NCBI GenBank assembly: GCA_031263965.1
Contig: JAISES010000087.1
Span: forward strand, 1-6,774
Source of the DNA: Prevotella sp.
GTDB taxonomy: Bacteria; Bacteroidota; Bacteroidia; Bacteroidales; Dysgonomonadaceae
Reading direction: 5' to 3'
Length of the DNA stretch: 6,774 nucleotides
In this document: positions 1 to 6,343 of the stretch, one piece after another
Numbering within the stretch: position 1 is the first letter of the stretch
How the letters are laid out: the number at the start of each line of letters is the position of its first letter
Notes under the pieces: model-generated
What the model saw: only the letters and a program-made list of their open reading frames with translations
Databases searched by the model: none
Told to the model about the DNA's origin: nothing
Program-made: the position numbers and the translations under genes

Positions 1-138
1 AAAAGTTAAGAACAAGCAATCGTAGATTGCGCACAATAAAAACGAACATATACATCAGACTATTTTTAACTACTGATCCGCATGATTTATAAATACTTAC
101 AGCCGGCAACTTGAATTAAATAGTATAAATCAGCTTAT

Positions 139-174
139 TGCAATTATGTATATTATTTTGCACAATGCAATTAT
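139..174. repeat. paired TGCAATTAT direct repeats upstream of the phosphatase
   Basis: TGCAATTAT occurs at 139-147 and again at 166-174, 27 bp apart. ATTGCA (137-142) and TGCAAT (166-171) also form an inverted pair. The pair ends 15 bp before the start codon at 189 and brackets a TTTTGCAC stretch (156-163) that resembles part of a Bacteroidetes -7 element but lacks a well-spaced TTG box. It could be an operator or part of the promoter, but short AT-rich repeats arise easily by chance, so this is a weak call. Confidence 0.2.
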
Positions 175-188
175 ATAAAAGATAACGT

Positions 189-1127
189 ATGAAAAAACTA
201 AATTCTGCACTACTTATTCTTTTTGCCTTCATTGTTTCGATACAGGCACAAGTGCAAGGTCTGCCTGAGCTGTCCAAAGGATTAAACTTTATCGTAGCCA
301 ACGATATGGGAAGGCAAGGGTATTATGAACAGAAACCCCTCGCAAAGATAATGGGCGAAGTGGCGGAGCAAAACAGTATTGAATTTGTAGCTTTGGCCGG
401 GGATTCGCACCATTATATGGGAGTTGCGAGCGTTAGTGATCCGCGCTGGATGACAAACTTCGAACTAATTTACGATAATCCAGAGTTACAGATTCCGTGG
501 AACGTAATCCTGGGTAACCATGAATACAAGGGTAACACGCAGGCCGTATTGGATTATTCGAATATCAGCCGACGCTGGAACGCTCCCGCACGGTACTATT
601 CCATCGAAATGAAAATAGGAAAAGGTGATGATAAGTGCTTGTTTGTTTATATAGATACCACTCCTTTGATAGATAAATACCGTGAGGAGAAGGATGAATA
701 TCCGGATGCCTGCAAACAGGATATAAATGGGCAACTGAAATGGCTGGAAGCCGCTCTTGCCGGATCGGATGCACGCTGGAAATTCGTTATCGGCCATCAT
801 CCCGTTTATGCCGATACAGGCAAGGATACATCCGAGCGCAGCGATATGCAGAGAACGATAGGCGGTATTCTGGAAAACAATGCCGTCGATTTCTATATCT
901 GCGGACATATCCATAATTTTCAATATATAAAGCCTCAGGATAAAAAGGTCAATTATATTGTGAATTCGGCTGCCGCTTTGTCCCGTAGCGTAAATCCCGT
1001 GGACGGGACTATATTCTGCAACGGAGACCCGGGATTCTCTGTATTTACGGTATCAAAGGATGCTGCTGAATTTTATTTTATAAATCACAAGGCAGAGGTT
1101 ATATATTCCAATAGGATTGTTAAATAA
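189..1127 (+). CDS. secreted metallophosphoesterase, purple acid phosphatase (TRAP/ACP5-like) family
   Basis: This is a predicted exported phosphomonoesterase with a dinuclear metal centre; its substrate cannot be read from the sequence. The 312-residue protein starts MKKLNSALLILFAF, a classical signal peptide with likely cleavage after A20 (I-Q-A), so it should act in the periplasm or at the cell surface. The five metallophosphoesterase blocks appear in order: DMG (D39), GDSHHY (D72), GNHE (N110, H111), GHHPVY (H203, H204) and GHIH (H240, H242). The length suits a stand-alone catalytic domain without the N-terminal fibronectin-like domain of plant enzymes. The usual GDxxY block, whose Tyr binds the ferric iron in purple enzymes, reads GDSHHY here, with His75 at the Tyr position. 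I recall a similar GDxHH block in Bacteroides acid phosphatases. ATG 189 is chosen because the signal peptide begins there. A strong hairpin follows the stop, so it looks monocistronic. Family assignment is firm; phosphatase activity is inferred. Confidence 0.9.
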   Translation: MKKLNSALLILFAFIVSIQAQVQGLPELSKGLNFIVANDMGRQGYYEQKPLAKIMGEVAEQNSIEFVALAGDSHHYMGVASVSDPRWMTNFELIYDNPELQIPWNVILGNHEYKGNTQAVLDYSNISRRWNAPARYYSIEMKIGKGDDKCLFVYIDTTPLIDKYREEKDEYPDACKQDINGQLKWLEAALAGSDARWKFVIGHHPVYADTGKDTSERSDMQRTIGGILENNAVDFYICGHIHNFQYIKPQDKKVNYIVNSAAALSRSVNPVDGTIFCNGDPGFSVFTVSKDAAEFYFINHKAEVIYSNRIVK

Positions 1128-1141
1128 GGTTATCATCCGTA

Positions 1142-1181
1142 AACAACGCCTTTGGATGATTTTATATCTAAAGGCGTTGTT
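1142..1181 (+). terminator. 12-bp perfect hairpin after the phosphatase gene
   Basis: AACAACGCCTTT (1142-1153) and AAAGGCGTTGTT (1170-1181) are exact reverse complements around a 16-nt loop, starting 15 bases after the stop codon. There is no run of T directly behind the stem, so it may work as a transcript-end stabiliser or a factor-assisted terminator rather than a textbook intrinsic one. The loop segment GGATGAT (1154-1160) is complementary to ATCATCC (1132-1138) just upstream, which permits a pseudoknot or an alternative fold. Confidence 0.65.
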
Positions 1182-1218
1182 ATAACAAGTCATAAAGACC
1201 GAAATTTCCGGCATTAGA

Positions 1219-1293
1219 TTAAGAAACTGTTTGAATTTTAGCGAGAAATATTATTATGGGATTTGAAAAAACTTCTTAGAAACAGCTTCTAAG
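1219..1293 (+). repeat. palindromic dispersed repeat, copy A (75 bp)
   Basis: This copy starts TTAAGAAACTGTTTGAATTT and ends AAACAGCTTCTAAG, so its two ends are near inverted repeats. Its first 60 or so bases match the reverse complement of the right arm of copy C (about 5040-5101), with roughly six differences and one indel. They also match the reverse complement of copy B. Its right part holds an 8-bp perfect hairpin, TCTTAGAA (1274-1281) and TTCTAAGA (1287-1294), followed by a T-rich stretch. It has no coding capacity. It sits between the phosphatase hairpin and the promoter of the barrel gene, so it lies outside that gene's leader. Confidence 0.75.
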
Positions 1294-1355
1294 ATATTTT
1301 TATTTCCCCAATTATATATAACAGGCATTACTTTCTTTAATGTAAAACTTGAGAG

Positions 1356-1385
1356 TTGCCATATTAGAATACTTTATTATATTTG
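1356..1385 (+). promoter_or_regulatory. Bacteroidetes-type promoter for the barrel gene (and probably priA)
   Basis: TTG at 1356-1358 and TATATTTG at 1378-1385 fit the Bacteroidetes primary sigma factor pattern (-33 TTG, -7 TAnnTTTG) with a 19-bp spacer. Transcription would start near 1390, giving a leader of roughly 85 nt to ATG 1477. No terminator separates the barrel gene from priA, so this promoter probably serves both. Confidence 0.65.
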
Positions 1386-1476
1386 CATTGATAAAACAAA
1401 TATAATGAATGTTGCGCTGCTAAACTTTGCACAAACAACATTTGTTATATATCAGATAAACCCTAAAAACATTGCA

Positions 1477-2100
1477 ATGAAAACAAAATATCTATTATCA
1501 TTTGTCACCGTGTTTGTACTGCTGATCGCCGGCACAAACATGGCGACCGCACAATTACGCATGGGAGTTAGAGGAGGTGTAGACATCGATTCAAAAAAAT
1601 TAGATTTAAAAACCCTAAAAGCAAGCAACCGACTGGGATATTACATTGGCCCGACACTTGAATTTGTCGTTCCGGTCTCAGGATTTGGAGCCGACCTTGC
1701 CGTCTTATACGGACGCAAAGAATATAAAATATCCGACCTGCAAAGCGATGCTACATTGTCTGACTATAATTATATTAGTATCCCTGTGAACATCAAACAA
1801 CGCATCAAATTTGTGGGAATAGGGCTCTTCGTCTCCGGAGGTGTATATGGTAACGTAAAAGTCAGCGGCGGAGACATTAAGATAGAAGATGCCGGAGATG
1901 TATGGAAAGAATACAAATCGAAGAACTTTATCTTTGGTATTGGCGCCGGCGCCGGGGTTAGTTTATTCGACAAGCTGGATCTGGGTGTATACTTTTGCGG
2001 CGATCTCACCGAAAATTACAAAGACAAGTATATGGATACCGACGTTTTCCAGAATAAGAAAAACCAAAGGTGGAGCGTCGGCTTAAATTATTATTTCTAA
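1477..2100 (+). CDS. outer-membrane beta-barrel protein (PorT/OmpA-like small barrel)
   Basis: This is a predicted small outer-membrane beta-barrel of 207 residues; its function is not recognised. From ATG 1477 the protein begins MKTKYLLSFVTVFVLLIAG and carries a clear signal peptide with an A-T-A|Q cleavage site after residue 25. The frame stays open back to ATG 1405, but that start would put 24 extra residues before the signal peptide, so 1477 is preferred. The mature part alternates polar and hydrophobic residues with many Gly and aromatic residues (for example LRMGVRGGVD, FVGIGLFVSGGVYGNV, FGIGAGAGVSL). It ends in NYYF, a terminal-aromatic signal typical of substrates of the BAM assembly machinery. 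The pattern fits the 'outer membrane beta-barrel' families common in Bacteroidetes (PorT-like, OMP_b-brl_2 type). One Cys sits near the C-terminus. priA starts 25 bp after the stop. A specific transport or adhesion role cannot be assigned. Confidence 0.8.
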   Translation: MKTKYLLSFVTVFVLLIAGTNMATAQLRMGVRGGVDIDSKKLDLKTLKASNRLGYYIGPTLEFVVPVSGFGADLAVLYGRKEYKISDLQSDATLSDYNYISIPVNIKQRIKFVGIGLFVSGGVYGNVKVSGGDIKIEDAGDVWKEYKSKNFIFGIGAGAGVSLFDKLDLGVYFCGDLTENYKDKYMDTDVFQNKKNQRWSVGLNYYF

Positions 2101-2125
2101 AAAACAATCTCACTTATTAAGATCA

Positions 2126-4564
2126 ATGCTATATGCCGATGTAGTACTACCCTTGCCTCTACAAGGCCTTTACACGTACTCCATACCTGCCGGATTTCAG
2201 AATTCTGTCAGAGAGGGCAACAGGGTGATTGTACAGTTCGGAAAGAAAAAGTTTTATACGGCAATTGTCTTTAAACTTTATGATCAAAAAACAGATGACC
2301 TTCCTGTAAAAGAGATAACAACTCTGCCGGAAGATTTTCCGGTTGTTACCTGCTTTCAATTGAGATTCTGGGAATGGATGGCTATGTATTACATGTGTTC
2401 CTTAGGCGATGTATACAGGGCTGCATTACCCTCCGCCCTCAAACTGGAAAGTGAAACCAAGATATTGCTTAATCCTGATTTTGAAGCAGAAGTACCATTT
2501 ACTGAAAACGAACTGAAAGTATTTTACTCACTTTCGGAGAACAAGCCTTTGACAATCCTGGAAATACAAAAGTTGTCAGGAATTACAAACGTAGTACCGC
2601 ATATAAAGCAGTTGGTAGATGTGCAAGCGGCATTTATAAACGAAGATATACAGGATGCATATTCGGCAAAAAAGCAAGCTATAGTACGATTTCCTAAGAA
2701 GTATACAGAAGACGATCTGCATACGATCATGGGAGAACTAAGCAAAGCTAAAAAACAGCAGCATCTTTTTACTTCGTTTATATATTTAAGTGAAAACTGC
2801 GGCATCATTACAAAAAAACAATTATTGGAAGAATCCAATACGTCTCCGACAGTTCTTTCCGAACTTATAAGAAAAGGCTTTTTAGAAATATCCGATCAGG
2901 AAATCAGCCGCTTCGATTACGGAAAAACCGACTTGGAATCAGCTTATTCACTGAATGCACACCAGCAAAAAGCACTTGAAGAAATAACCGAATCATTCAA
3001 AAAGAAAGATGTAACCTTGCTGCATGGGGTGACTTCCAGCGGGAAAACAGAAATTTATATCCAACTGATCAAAGAGGCCATATCAAAAGGGAAACAAGTT
3101 CTCTATTTGCTTCCCGAAATAGCATTAACGACACAAATAACCGATCGTTTAAAATCAGTATTTGGCAACAAGCTGGCTGTTTATCATTCTAAATTCAGCG
3201 ATAACGAAAGAGCCGAAGTATGGAATAACCTGATAAAAAATAACGACATACAGGTTGTGCTGGGCGCCCGGTCTGCTATTTTCCTGCCATTCAGCAATCT
3301 GGATCTTATTATTGTAGACGAAGAACACGAAAACTCTTACAAACAACAAGATCCGGCGCCACGGTACAATGCACGCAATGCAGCCATTGTGCTGGGAAAC
3401 ATCTGTGGGGCAAAAATTCTTCTCGGAACAGCAACTCCGGCTATAGAAACGTATAACAATGCCCTGTCGGGAAGATATGGACTGGTTACCCTAGCTAAAA
3501 GGCATGAAAACATAGAACTTCCACATATAGAGGTAATAAATACGAAAGAGCTGAGACGAAAAAAACAAATGAAGTCCATCCTCTCCCCGCCTCTGGCTGA
3601 TAAAATAAAAGAAGCTTTGGGCAAAAAAGAACAGATTATTTTGTTTCAGAACAGACGGGGTTTTTCATCTATCGTAGAATGTAAAAACTGCTCATGGACA
3701 CCTCACTGCCAACATTGCGATGTAAGCCTCACCTATCACAAGAGCCAACGCCTGATGATTTGCCACTATTGCGGTTCAACTTACAACGTACCTACTGTTT
3801 GCCCCGAATGTCAAACCCTCGCTTTGGACAATCTAGGCTATGGCACAGAACGGATAGAAGAGGAAGTTGCCGGAATCTTCCCTGATGCATCTCTTGCCAG
3901 AATGGATTTTGACACCACTCGCGGTAAAAAATCGTATGAGCGGATAATTTCTGATTTCGAAAATGGAACAACCAATATCCTTATCGGAACTCAGATGGTT
4001 TCAAAAGGACTGGACTTCGACAATGTCAGCGCAGTGGGAATCCTGAATGCCGATAACTTGCTGAACTATCCCGATTTCCGCGCTTACGAAAGGGCTTTTC
4101 AGCTAATGACCCAGGTTAGCGGACGTGCAGGAAGAAAAAATAAACAGGGAGCGGTTTTTCTTCAAACATCCCACCCTGCCAATCCTGTTATTACCTATGT
4201 AAAGAACAATGATTACGAATCATTTTATCGCCAGCAGATGGAAGAACGTAAAATTTTTCGCTATCCTCCATTTTTCAGATTAATAAACATTGTTTTACGG
4301 GGACGGGACGGGTTACTGGTAGATAATGCAGCAAAACAACTCACCCTGTCGTTGAAAGAAACTTTCGGAGACCGGATTCTCGGCCCGGGCAAACCTCCTG
4401 TTTCACGCATCCAGTCATTATATATTTGCCATATTATGATAAAGATAGAGAACCGGACATCCATCCAAAAAGTACGGGAAAATATATTTTACCATCAAAA
4501 TAAAATACTTGGCAATCCTGTCTTTAAGTCTATCTTGCTACACTACGACGTAGACCCTATGTAA
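2126..4564 (+). CDS. priA: primosomal protein N', replication-restart DNA helicase PriA
   Basis: PriA recognises stalled or repaired forks and reloads the replicative helicase; it is a cytoplasmic superfamily 2 3'-5' helicase. The 812-residue protein begins MLYADVVLPLPLQGLYTYSI, the usual start of the N-terminal 3'-DNA-binding domain (about 1-105). A winged-helix-like region follows, then the helicase core: Walker A GVTSSGKT (301-308), PEIALT (330-335), DEEH (398-401), GTATP (434-438), FQNRRG (507-512), TQMVSKGLDF (622-631) and QVSGRAGR (663-670). Eight zinc-binding cysteines are all present in four CxxC pairs: C519/C522, C528/C531, C546/C549 and C559/C562. The C-terminal domain continues to the end (…VDPM). 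Length and motif set are normal, with no frameshift or missing catalytic residue. It lies 25 bp after the barrel gene with no terminator between, so the two are probably co-transcribed. The start is set by the conserved N-terminus. Confidence 0.98.
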   Translation: MLYADVVLPLPLQGLYTYSIPAGFQNSVREGNRVIVQFGKKKFYTAIVFKLYDQKTDDLPVKEITTLPEDFPVVTCFQLRFWEWMAMYYMCSLGDVYRAALPSALKLESETKILLNPDFEAEVPFTENELKVFYSLSENKPLTILEIQKLSGITNVVPHIKQLVDVQAAFINEDIQDAYSAKKQAIVRFPKKYTEDDLHTIMGELSKAKKQQHLFTSFIYLSENCGIITKKQLLEESNTSPTVLSELIRKGFLEISDQEISRFDYGKTDLESAYSLNAHQQKALEEITESFKKKDVTLLHGVTSSGKTEIYIQLIKEAISKGKQVLYLLPEIALTTQITDRLKSVFGNKLAVYHSKFSDNERAEVWNNLIKNNDIQVVLGARSAIFLPFSNLDLIIVDEEHENSYKQQDPAPRYNARNAAIVLGNICGAKILLGTATPAIETYNNALSGRYGLVTLAKRHENIELPHIEVINTKELRRKKQMKSILSPPLADKIKEALGKKEQIILFQNRRGFSSIVECKNCSWTPHCQHCDVSLTYHKSQRLMICHYCGSTYNVPTVCPECQTLALDNLGYGTERIEEEVAGIFPDASLARMDFDTTRGKKSYERIISDFENGTTNILIGTQMVSKGLDFDNVSAVGILNADNLLNYPDFRAYERAFQLMTQVSGRAGRKNKQGAVFLQTSHPANPVITYVKNNDYESFYRQQMEERKIFRYPPFFRLINIVLRGRDGLLVDNAAKQLTLSLKETFGDRILGPGKPPVSRIQSLYICHIMIKIENRTSIQKVRENIFYHQNKILGNPVFKSILLHYDVDPM

Positions 4565-4581
4565 TAACTATATCCCCTCTT

Positions 4582-4610
4582 GCATAATATTTATGCTTTT
4601 AAGTTTTTTT
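4582..4610 (+). terminator. weak intrinsic terminator after priA
   Basis: GCATAA (4582-4587) and TTATGC (4591-4596) form a 6-bp stem with a 3-nt loop. TTTT, AAG and seven more T follow. It begins 17 bp after the priA stop. The stem is short and AT-rich, but the position and T-tracts fit the end of the barrel-priA transcript. Confidence 0.5.
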
Positions 4611-4646
4611 ATATACATTAAATATTATACAGAATAGTTTGCTATA

Positions 4647-4668
4647 CGCTTAAAATTAAACTGTTTAT
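4647..4668 (-). repeat. degenerate solitary end of the palindromic repeat family
   Basis: The sequence here reads about CGCTTAAAATTAAACTGTTT. It closely resembles the reverse complement of the left end of copy A (CGCTAAAATTCAAACAGTTT). No matching partner arm is visible on the other side, so it may be a decayed remnant or a chance match in AT-rich DNA. Confidence 0.35.
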
Positions 4669-4692
4669 CCTCAAGCTGCCGGTTTCTTGGTG

Positions 4693-4731
4693 TAACGGAT
4701 TGCTTCGCCTTTCGGGCTCGCAATGACGGGA
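4693..4731. repeat. GC-rich palindromic repeat (REP-like)
   Basis: ATTGC (4699-4703) and GCAAT (4720-4724) enclose GCC/GGC-bearing inner arms, giving an imperfect hairpin. The stretch is clearly richer in G and C than the DNA on either side. Read on the minus strand it has the form GTCATTGCGAGC…GCGAAGCAATCC. I recall this pattern as a widespread short palindromic intergenic repeat in many bacteria, but I cannot confirm that here. There is no coding potential and no T-tract. Confidence 0.5.
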
Positions 4732-4791
4732 GAAAAAAGAAGTGATTTCCAACTACTGATTGACATAAATAACGAATTACTGAAAAGGCAC

Positions 4792-4821
4792 TTGCAATAA
4801 CTGAAAAAATTCCTATATTTG
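4792..4821 (+). promoter_or_regulatory. Bacteroidetes-type promoter, probably for dnaN
   Basis: TTG (4792-4794), a 19-bp spacer and TATATTTG (4814-4821) match the -33/-7 consensus with exactly the same spacing and -7 box as the barrel-gene promoter. The start point would fall near 4828, inside the first bases of repeat copy B. No equally good promoter lies nearer to dnaN, so its leader would be about 310-315 nt and would include both repeats. Confidence 0.6.
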
Positions 4822-4823
4822 CC

Positions 4824-4905
4824 TTAGAAACTGTTTAATTTTTATAGCAAATCTTTTTCAAATCCTATAATAAACTTTTTCGCTAAGATTTAAACAATTT
4901 CTTAG
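4824..4905 (-). repeat. palindromic dispersed repeat, copy B (82 bp)
   Basis: The ends TTAGAAACTGTTTAA and TTTAAACAATTTCTTAG are imperfect inverted repeats. The reverse complement contains TTTATTATAGGATTTGAAAA, which matches TATTATTATGGGATTTGAAA in copy A, so this copy lies in the opposite orientation to A. Its last four bases, TTAG (4902-4905), are also the first four of copy C. It is non-coding and could fold into one long imperfect hairpin in RNA. Confidence 0.7.
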
Positions 4906-5101
4906 AAACTATTTGAATTTTATAGCAAATTTTTTTATAGGTATTTTCAGATGGATTTTGTTCTTTTTGCTTGCAGGTTTAGCGGGCTAAACCAAGAGGA
5001 AAAAGGGAAAAATACGCTGAAAAGAGCATAAAAAAATTGCTAAGAAGTTTTTTTTTAATCCTATAATAATATTTTTCGATAAAATTCAAACTGTTTCTTA
5101 A
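4902..5101 (-). repeat. large palindromic repeat, copy C (200 bp), MITE-like
   Basis: The outer ends TTAGAAACTATTTGAATTTTAT and ATAAAATTCAAACTGTTTCTTAA form terminal inverted repeats of about 20 bp. Complementarity continues inwards: TAGCAAATTTTTTTAT on the left pairs with ATAAAAAAATTGCTA on the right, and TTTTCAG with CTGAAAA. The centre is a perfect 8-bp stem with a GG loop, GGTTTAGCGGGCTAAACC (4976-4993). The right arm from about 5040 matches copy A in reverse complement, while the middle is absent from A and B. There is no reading frame for a transposase, so if mobile it must have been moved in trans. Confidence 0.7.
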
Positions 5102-5139
5102 TAATAACCTGAGAAAAAATATTTAAATAAGCTGAAAAT

Positions 5140-6264
5140 ATGAAATTTGTTGTTTCCAGTACCGCTTTATTGAGTCATCTGCAAGCTATCAGCAAAGTGA
5201 TAAACTCAAAGAATACATTACCTATTTTAGATTGCTTCCTCTTAGAACTGAACAGTTCTACCCTAACCCTAACCGCAGCCGATTCCGAAACCCGTATGGT
5301 AACATCTCTTGAAGTAAATGAAGCCGAAGGCAGTGGAAAGTTTGCGGTAAATGCTAAAAATCTGCTCGATCCTCTGAAAGAACTGCCGGAGCAGCCGCTT
5401 ACCTTCGAGATAAACAACGACAATCTGGAAACATTCATATATTTTCATAACGGAAAATATAATTTTATCGGACAAAGCGGAGATGATTATCCTCACCCAA
5501 AAGAATTGAAAGAAACAGCCGTCAGCTTAACAATCGAACCTCAGGTTCTTTTCTCCGGAATCAATCGCACTCTGTTTGCCAGTGCCGACGATGAGCTTCG
5601 TCCTGTTATGAACGGCATTTATTTTGATATTACTCCGGACGACCTTACTTTCGTCGCTTCTGACGGTCACAAACTGGTTCGGTGCAAAACGTTAGCAGCA
5701 AAAGGGACAGAAAGAGCTTCGTTCATTTTACCTAAAAAACCGGCGAATCTTTTAAAGGCTCTTTTACCTAGAGAAGCAGAAACCGTAGAAATAAAGTTCG
5801 ATGAGAATAATGCATATATAAAGATGGCCGGCTATACAATGACATGCCGCTTTATTGAAGGGCGTTATCCTAACTACAACTCGGTTATCCCTCAGAACAA
5901 TACCAATAAAGTGAACTTAGACCGCCTCACTTTCCTGAATGCCCTGAAACGGGTTTCGGTGTTCTCGAACCAGGCTAGCAACCTCATAAGATTGCAGCTA
6001 TCCGACAAGAATATTGTTGTATCGGCTCAGGATATCGACTTTTCTACAGCGGCAGAAGAAACTATTCCTTGCGAGTATGCAGGCACAACCATGAATATCG
6101 GGTTTAAATCAAGTTTTCTTATTGAAATCCTGAACAACATCCCGTCTTCGGATATTTCCCTGGAGTTATCAGATCCTTCGCGCGCAGGGTTGATTATTCC
6201 TGTCGAAAACGAAGAGAATGAAGACTTGTTGATGCTACTTATGCCGATGATGCTTAACGACTAA
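5140..6264 (+). CDS. dnaN: DNA polymerase III beta subunit (sliding clamp)
   Basis: This is the ring-shaped dimeric clamp that tethers DNA polymerase III and repair enzymes to DNA. The 374-residue length is normal for a bacterial clamp with three repeated domains, roughly 1-120, 125-245 and 250-374. Recognisable landmarks are the start MKFVVSSTALLSHLQAISKV, TLPILDCFLLEL in domain I, SDGHKLVRC in domain II, GRYPNYNSVIP at the II/III linker, and the C-terminal MPMML (368-372). The last corresponds to the family's C-terminal MPM-x-L motif that lines the partner-binding pocket; here two residues (ND) follow it. No truncation or frameshift is seen. The gene is not beside dnaA here, and is instead followed by a DnaQ-like exonuclease. 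A terminator between the two suggests partly separate expression. The upstream leader contains two large palindromic repeats. Confidence 0.98.
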   Translation: MKFVVSSTALLSHLQAISKVINSKNTLPILDCFLLELNSSTLTLTAADSETRMVTSLEVNEAEGSGKFAVNAKNLLDPLKELPEQPLTFEINNDNLETFIYFHNGKYNFIGQSGDDYPHPKELKETAVSLTIEPQVLFSGINRTLFASADDELRPVMNGIYFDITPDDLTFVASDGHKLVRCKTLAAKGTERASFILPKKPANLLKALLPREAETVEIKFDENNAYIKMAGYTMTCRFIEGRYPNYNSVIPQNNTNKVNLDRLTFLNALKRVSVFSNQASNLIRLQLSDKNIVVSAQDIDFSTAAEETIPCEYAGTTMNIGFKSSFLIEILNNIPSSDISLELSDPSRAGLIIPVENEENEDLLMLLMPMMLND

Positions 6265-6289
6265 AAAAACAGACAATAAATAATCGCAC

Positions 6290-6334
6290 GGCTTTATCAT
6301 TTTTTGTGCTAATGAAGAATGATAAAGTCTTTTT
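6290..6334 (+). terminator. rho-independent terminator between dnaN and the exonuclease gene
   Basis: GGCTTTATCATT (6290-6301) pairs with AATGATAAAGTC (6318-6329) as a 12-bp stem with one G-T pair and a 16-nt loop. Five T follow directly (6330-6334). It starts 25 bp after the dnaN stop and ends only 9 bp before the next start codon. Any transcript of the exonuclease gene from dnaN must therefore read through it, or arise from a promoter I could not identify. Confidence 0.8.
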
Positions 6335-6343
6335 CTTAAACCT

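Larger units (their letters stand above)
4565..5139. other. 575-bp non-coding region between priA and dnaN
   Basis: I find no credible gene here on either strand. In order it holds the priA terminator, a degenerate repeat end (about 4647-4668), a GC-rich palindrome (4699-4724), a consensus promoter (4792-4821) and two palindromic repeats back to back (4824-4905 and 4902-5101). About 40 bp of AT-rich leader then precede the dnaN start codon. No good Shine-Dalgarno sequence precedes dnaN, which is usual for Bacteroidetes. Confidence 0.8.

Noticed and set aside
16..30. Small perfect hairpin GCAATC-GTA-GATTGC near the left edge
   Set aside because: Only 6 bp, with no T-tract on the + strand and no visible gene it could terminate; its context lies outside the window.
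486..923. Open frame of 145 codons on the minus strand inside the phosphatase gene
   Set aside because: It lies wholly antisense to a gene with all family motifs and has no recognisable domain or upstream signals.
1405..1476. Upstream start giving the barrel protein 24 more residues
   Set aside because: The signal peptide begins at ATG 1477; an N-terminal extension in front of it would be unusual.
1990..1997. TACTTTTG inside the barrel gene as a private promoter for priA
   Set aside because: It fits TAnnTTTG, but no TTG box lies at the expected 19-21 bp upstream and it falls in coding sequence.
4565..5139. CRISPR array, tRNA or small RNA gene in the priA-dnaN gap
   Set aside because: The repeats are not regularly spaced with unique spacers, and no cloverleaf or known RNA signature is visible; palindromic mobile repeats explain the structure better.
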